The notes under the pieces were generated by a model, which did no database searches, was not told where the DNA came from, and was given only the letters and a program-made list of their open reading frames with translations. A DNA stretch of 5,771 nucleotides, from the NCBI GenBank assembly GCA_002413095.1, contig DHWI01000088.1, forward strand, positions 1 to 5,771, written 5' to 3'. The position numbers and the translations under genes are program-made. Positions 4,018 through 5,771 of this stretch are shown piece after piece; within the stretch, counting starts at the first letter, position 1, and each line of letters opens with the position of its first letter. Source of the DNA: Thermoleophilia bacterium UBA5186. GTDB taxonomy: Bacteria; Actinomycetota; Thermoleophilia; Gaiellales; Gaiellaceae.

Positions 4018-4998
4018 ATGGCCAGCGCACCCACCATCCACAAGCGTCTTCTCCTCCTCGCCGCGCTTCCCGCGCTGGCCTTCGCTGGCCCGGCTGGAGC
4101 CGTTCCGGAGCGCGTCTCGAGCGTCCGCCTCGACGTCCCGACACGCGCGGTCCAGGGGAACTACATCTCCGCGTCCGTCAGGGTCTCCCCCGCCGGAGCT
4201 CGCTGCTCGCTCAGCGTCCAGTACGACAGCGGGGCCAAGCAGCGCGGCCTCGGCGCGCGCGCCGCACACGGTGGCCGCGCCTCCTGGCGCTGGCTCGTCG
4301 CACGCGGGACGAAGCCCGGCCCGGCGATGGCGATGGTCAGCTGCGGAGCCGCCGGCGGCGCCGTCAAGACGATCATGGTCGTCGGCTCCGTCATCCCCGC
4401 GCACATCAGCGTGGTGAAGCAGGGCTACACGCAGCGCGCCTTCCAGTACGGCGGCAGCACGGTCAGCTGGGGTGTGATTCTTGCGAACGACTCGCCACAG
4501 GACGCGCAGGACGTGACCGTCCTCGCCAACTTCGTGATGCCGGACAATCGGCTGATCGGCTCCACGACCACCCACGTCAGTGCCGTCGCCGCGGGCCGGC
4601 AGCACGCGCTCGGAGGAGATCTGAGCTTCCCGGGCGTCCCGCCGATCGCCCGCCTGGAGATCGTCGTGACGATCGGAAAGTCCGGACCCGCGACGAAGGC
4701 CTTCCCCGCGGTCGCGAACACGCGCGTGGTGATGGATCCCTACGACATCGGCTGGACTGGCTCAGTGGAAGGCGAGATCCAGAACGACCAGGCGGCCCGG
4801 ACGCTCCAGAGCGTCGAGCTCTCGTGCGTAATCTTCGACGCCGCCGGCAACGTCCTCGGCGGCGGGACGGGCTTCACCTTCGCGGCGCTGCCTCCGGGAG
4901 CACGCGAGTTCTACAAGATCTCGAACGGCCTCCGCGCAATCCCCTTCGCCAACGCCGCGTCGGCCGAGGTCTCGATCGTGCCGACCTACCAGTCCTAG
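4018..4998 (+). CDS. secreted Ig-like / FxLYD-like multi-domain protein
   Basis: A 326-residue exported protein with no named family that I recognise. Residues 1-28 are a Sec signal peptide (HKR, a Leu/Ala core, cleavage near AGPAGA). Domain 1 (about 35-123) is a beta-sandwich with Cys63 and Cys109 placed to form an intradomain disulfide and a conserved-looking SWRW at 89-92. Domain 2 (about 128-220) and domain 3 (about 236-325) look like each other. Each has a V-x-W or V-x-G-x-I strand followed by an N-D motif (157-158; 256-257), a V-x-V or V-E-L strand, a polar D-N/D-A-x-G-N turn, and a pre-final PG. Domain 3 fits the FxLYD pattern (CVIFDAAGNVLGGG). There is no membrane anchor or sortase motif, so it is released or held non-covalently. 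A weak GAGAG site precedes ATG 4018. An extracellular binding role is inferred. Confidence 0.8.
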   Translation: MASAPTIHKRLLLLAALPALAFAGPAGAVPERVSSVRLDVPTRAVQGNYISASVRVSPAGARCSLSVQYDSGAKQRGLGARAAHGGRASWRWLVARGTKPGPAMAMVSCGAAGGAVKTIMVVGSVIPAHISVVKQGYTQRAFQYGGSTVSWGVILANDSPQDAQDVTVLANFVMPDNRLIGSTTTHVSAVAAGRQHALGGDLSFPGVPPIARLEIVVTIGKSGPATKAFPAVANTRVVMDPYDIGWTGSVEGEIQNDQAARTLQSVELSCVIFDAAGNVLGGGTGFTFAALPPGAREFYKISNGLRAIPFANAASAEVSIVPTYQS

Positions 4999-5013
4999 GC
5001 CGCGCCTGGCGGA

Positions 5014-5019
5014 TACCCT
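5014..5019 (+). promoter_or_regulatory. -10 box for leaderless HAD mRNA
   Basis: TACCCT matches TANNNT fully and is followed by 6 nt and the GTG start at 5026, which puts the transcription start on or beside the start codon. The only 27 bp separating this gene from the previous stop contain no Shine-Dalgarno sequence. No clear -35 is seen. Read-through from the upstream gene is also possible. Confidence 0.5.
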
Positions 5020-5025
5020 CGGGCC

Positions 5026-5685
5026 GTGGCCGTCCGGGGACTCCTCTTCGACTTCGACGGCCTGATCGTCGATACCGAGACGCCTTCGCTGGCCTCGTGG
5101 CAGGAGCTCTACCGCGAGCACGGCCACGAGCTGCCGCTGGAGCAGTGGATCACGCTCGTTGGCACGATCGGCGCTCCATTCGACCCGTACGCGCACCTCG
5201 AGGAGCTGGCCGGACCGCTCGACCGCCAGGCCGTGCTCGAACGCCGCCGGAATCACGAGCTGTCGCTTGCGGAGTTCGAGGACTTGCGGCCAGGCGTGCT
5301 CGAATACCTCGAAGAGGCGGAGCGGCGAGGGCTCAGGACGGCGATCGTCTCGAGCTCGTCGCGCCAGTGGATCGACCGGCATCTCATCCGGCTCGAGCGG
5401 GCCGAGCACTTCCACGCCGTCGTCGCTGCGAACCACGACGTCGCGCGCGCCAAGCCCGCGCCCACGCTCTACCTCGAGGCGCTCGACGTGCTAGGTCTCG
5501 CTCCCGACGAGGCGATCGCATTCGAGGACTCGCCGAACGGGATCAAGGCGGCGAAGGCAGCCGGGATCTTCTGCGTCGCCGTCCCGAACGGCGTGACCGC
5601 CGCTCTCGGCCTCGACGAAGCGGATCTCGTGCTCGACTCGCTCGCGGACGTGCCGCTCGCAGAGCTGATCGAGCGCGTTCTCTAG
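5026..5685 (+). CDS. HAD-superfamily hydrolase, beta-phosphoglucomutase-like
   Basis: A 219-residue cytosolic enzyme with all four HAD motifs. Motif I is LLFDFDGLIVDTE (6-18), with nucleophile Asp9 and acid/base Asp11. Motif II is the serines of IVSSSS (107-112), motif III is Lys143 in AKPAP, and motif IV is Glu167-Asp168 in FEDSPNG, which binds magnesium. Residues about 16-85 form the small helical cap (subclass IA), as in beta-phosphoglucomutase, phosphoglycolate phosphatase and sugar-phosphate phosphatases. The DFDGLIVDTE and FEDSPNGIKAAKAAG strings resemble the beta-phosphoglucomutase branch, but substrate cannot be read from motifs alone. GTG 5026 leaves the usual four residues ahead of the first strand. 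It is 27 bp downstream of the secreted protein gene on the same strand. Its TAG shares CTAG with a convergent gene. Confidence 0.93.
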   Translation: MAVRGLLFDFDGLIVDTETPSLASWQELYREHGHELPLEQWITLVGTIGAPFDPYAHLEELAGPLDRQAVLERRRNHELSLAEFEDLRPGVLEYLEEAERRGLRTAIVSSSSRQWIDRHLIRLERAEHFHAVVAANHDVARAKPAPTLYLEALDVLGLAPDEAIAFEDSPNGIKAAKAAGIFCVAVPNGVTAALGLDEADLVLDSLADVPLAELIERVL

Positions 5686-5771
5686 GGCATCAGGTCGCGC
5701 ACGGAGCGCCGGCCCGAGGCGCCCGGCACCGCCGCGAGCGTGCCGCGCCGAGCCGATCCTGCGACGAGCTT
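5682..5771 (-). CDS. C-terminal end of an unidentified gene (runs off right edge)
   Basis: On the minus strand the frame that stops at TAG 5684-5682 stays open to the window edge, giving 29 residues that end in RRSVRDLMP. Some 26 of 29 codons end in G or C, matching the real genes here. Of the two other minus frames, one meets a stop and gives an Arg/Cys-rich product, while the third is open but lacks the codon bias. Its stop overlaps that of the HAD gene within CTAG, the same arrangement as at 3140-3143, which supports it. The piece is too short to assign a family. Confidence 0.5.
   Translation of the reverse strand, partial: KLVAGSARRGTLAAVPGASGRRSVRDLMP

Noticed and set aside
3437..4417. 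Plus-strand open frame (326 aa) through the acetyltransferase gene and into the secreted protein gene
   Set aside because: It is a GC-bias shadow antisense to the GNAT motifs, and its last third is Ser/Arg/Pro-rich out-of-frame translation of the secreted protein gene.
4762..5436. Long minus-strand open frame (224 aa) opposite the HAD gene and the end of the secreted protein gene
   Set aside because: It is antisense to two clear genes with full motif sets; it spans the gap between them, and its product has no domain pattern.

Overview
The window is GC-rich throughout, with G or C at nearly every third codon position in its real genes, frequent GTG/TTG starts, and -10 boxes of the TANNNT type sitting almost on top of start codons. 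This points to a high-GC actinomycete. The unclassified secreted Ig-like proteins would suit the Thermoleophilia branch, but that is inference, not proof. It reads as a chromosomal housekeeping/accessory stretch. I see no phage, insertion sequence, CRISPR array or defence system.

Left part (1-1198): a minus-strand alpha/beta hydrolase runs off the left edge. It begins directly at the 3' end of a minus-strand tRNA with anticodon CAT. A spacer with a strong hairpin separates the tRNA from a plus-strand YjbQ/UPF0047 gene (461-913). A small minus-strand gene (923-1111, 62 aa) faces it, and a compact region with two overlapping inverted repeats follows.

Middle (1199-3892): a small two-helix membrane protein (1199-1648) converges on a PuuD-like peptidase C26 amidotransferase (1632-2354, minus). 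A 102-bp divergent promoter region separates this from a secreted protein with a glutamic-peptidase (eqolisin, G1) fold that appears to lack the catalytic glutamate (2457-3143, plus). That gene converges on a GNAT acetyltransferase (3140-3892, minus), the two stop codons sharing one CTAG.

Right part (4018-5771): a secreted multi-domain Ig/FxLYD-like protein (4018-4998), then a HAD-family phosphatase/phosphomutase (5026-5685) with a leaderless-type promoter. A minus-strand gene enters from the right edge, again sharing a CTAG with its convergent neighbour's stop.

The genes do not form one pathway. They alternate in orientation as single units or short pairs, with almost no space at convergent junctions. 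The most interesting points are the tRNA-to-mRNA junction, the probable eqolisin pseudoenzyme, a hairpin inside a convergent gene's coding end, and the recurrent leaderless promoter geometry. I did not find convincing evidence of a wholly new multi-gene system.
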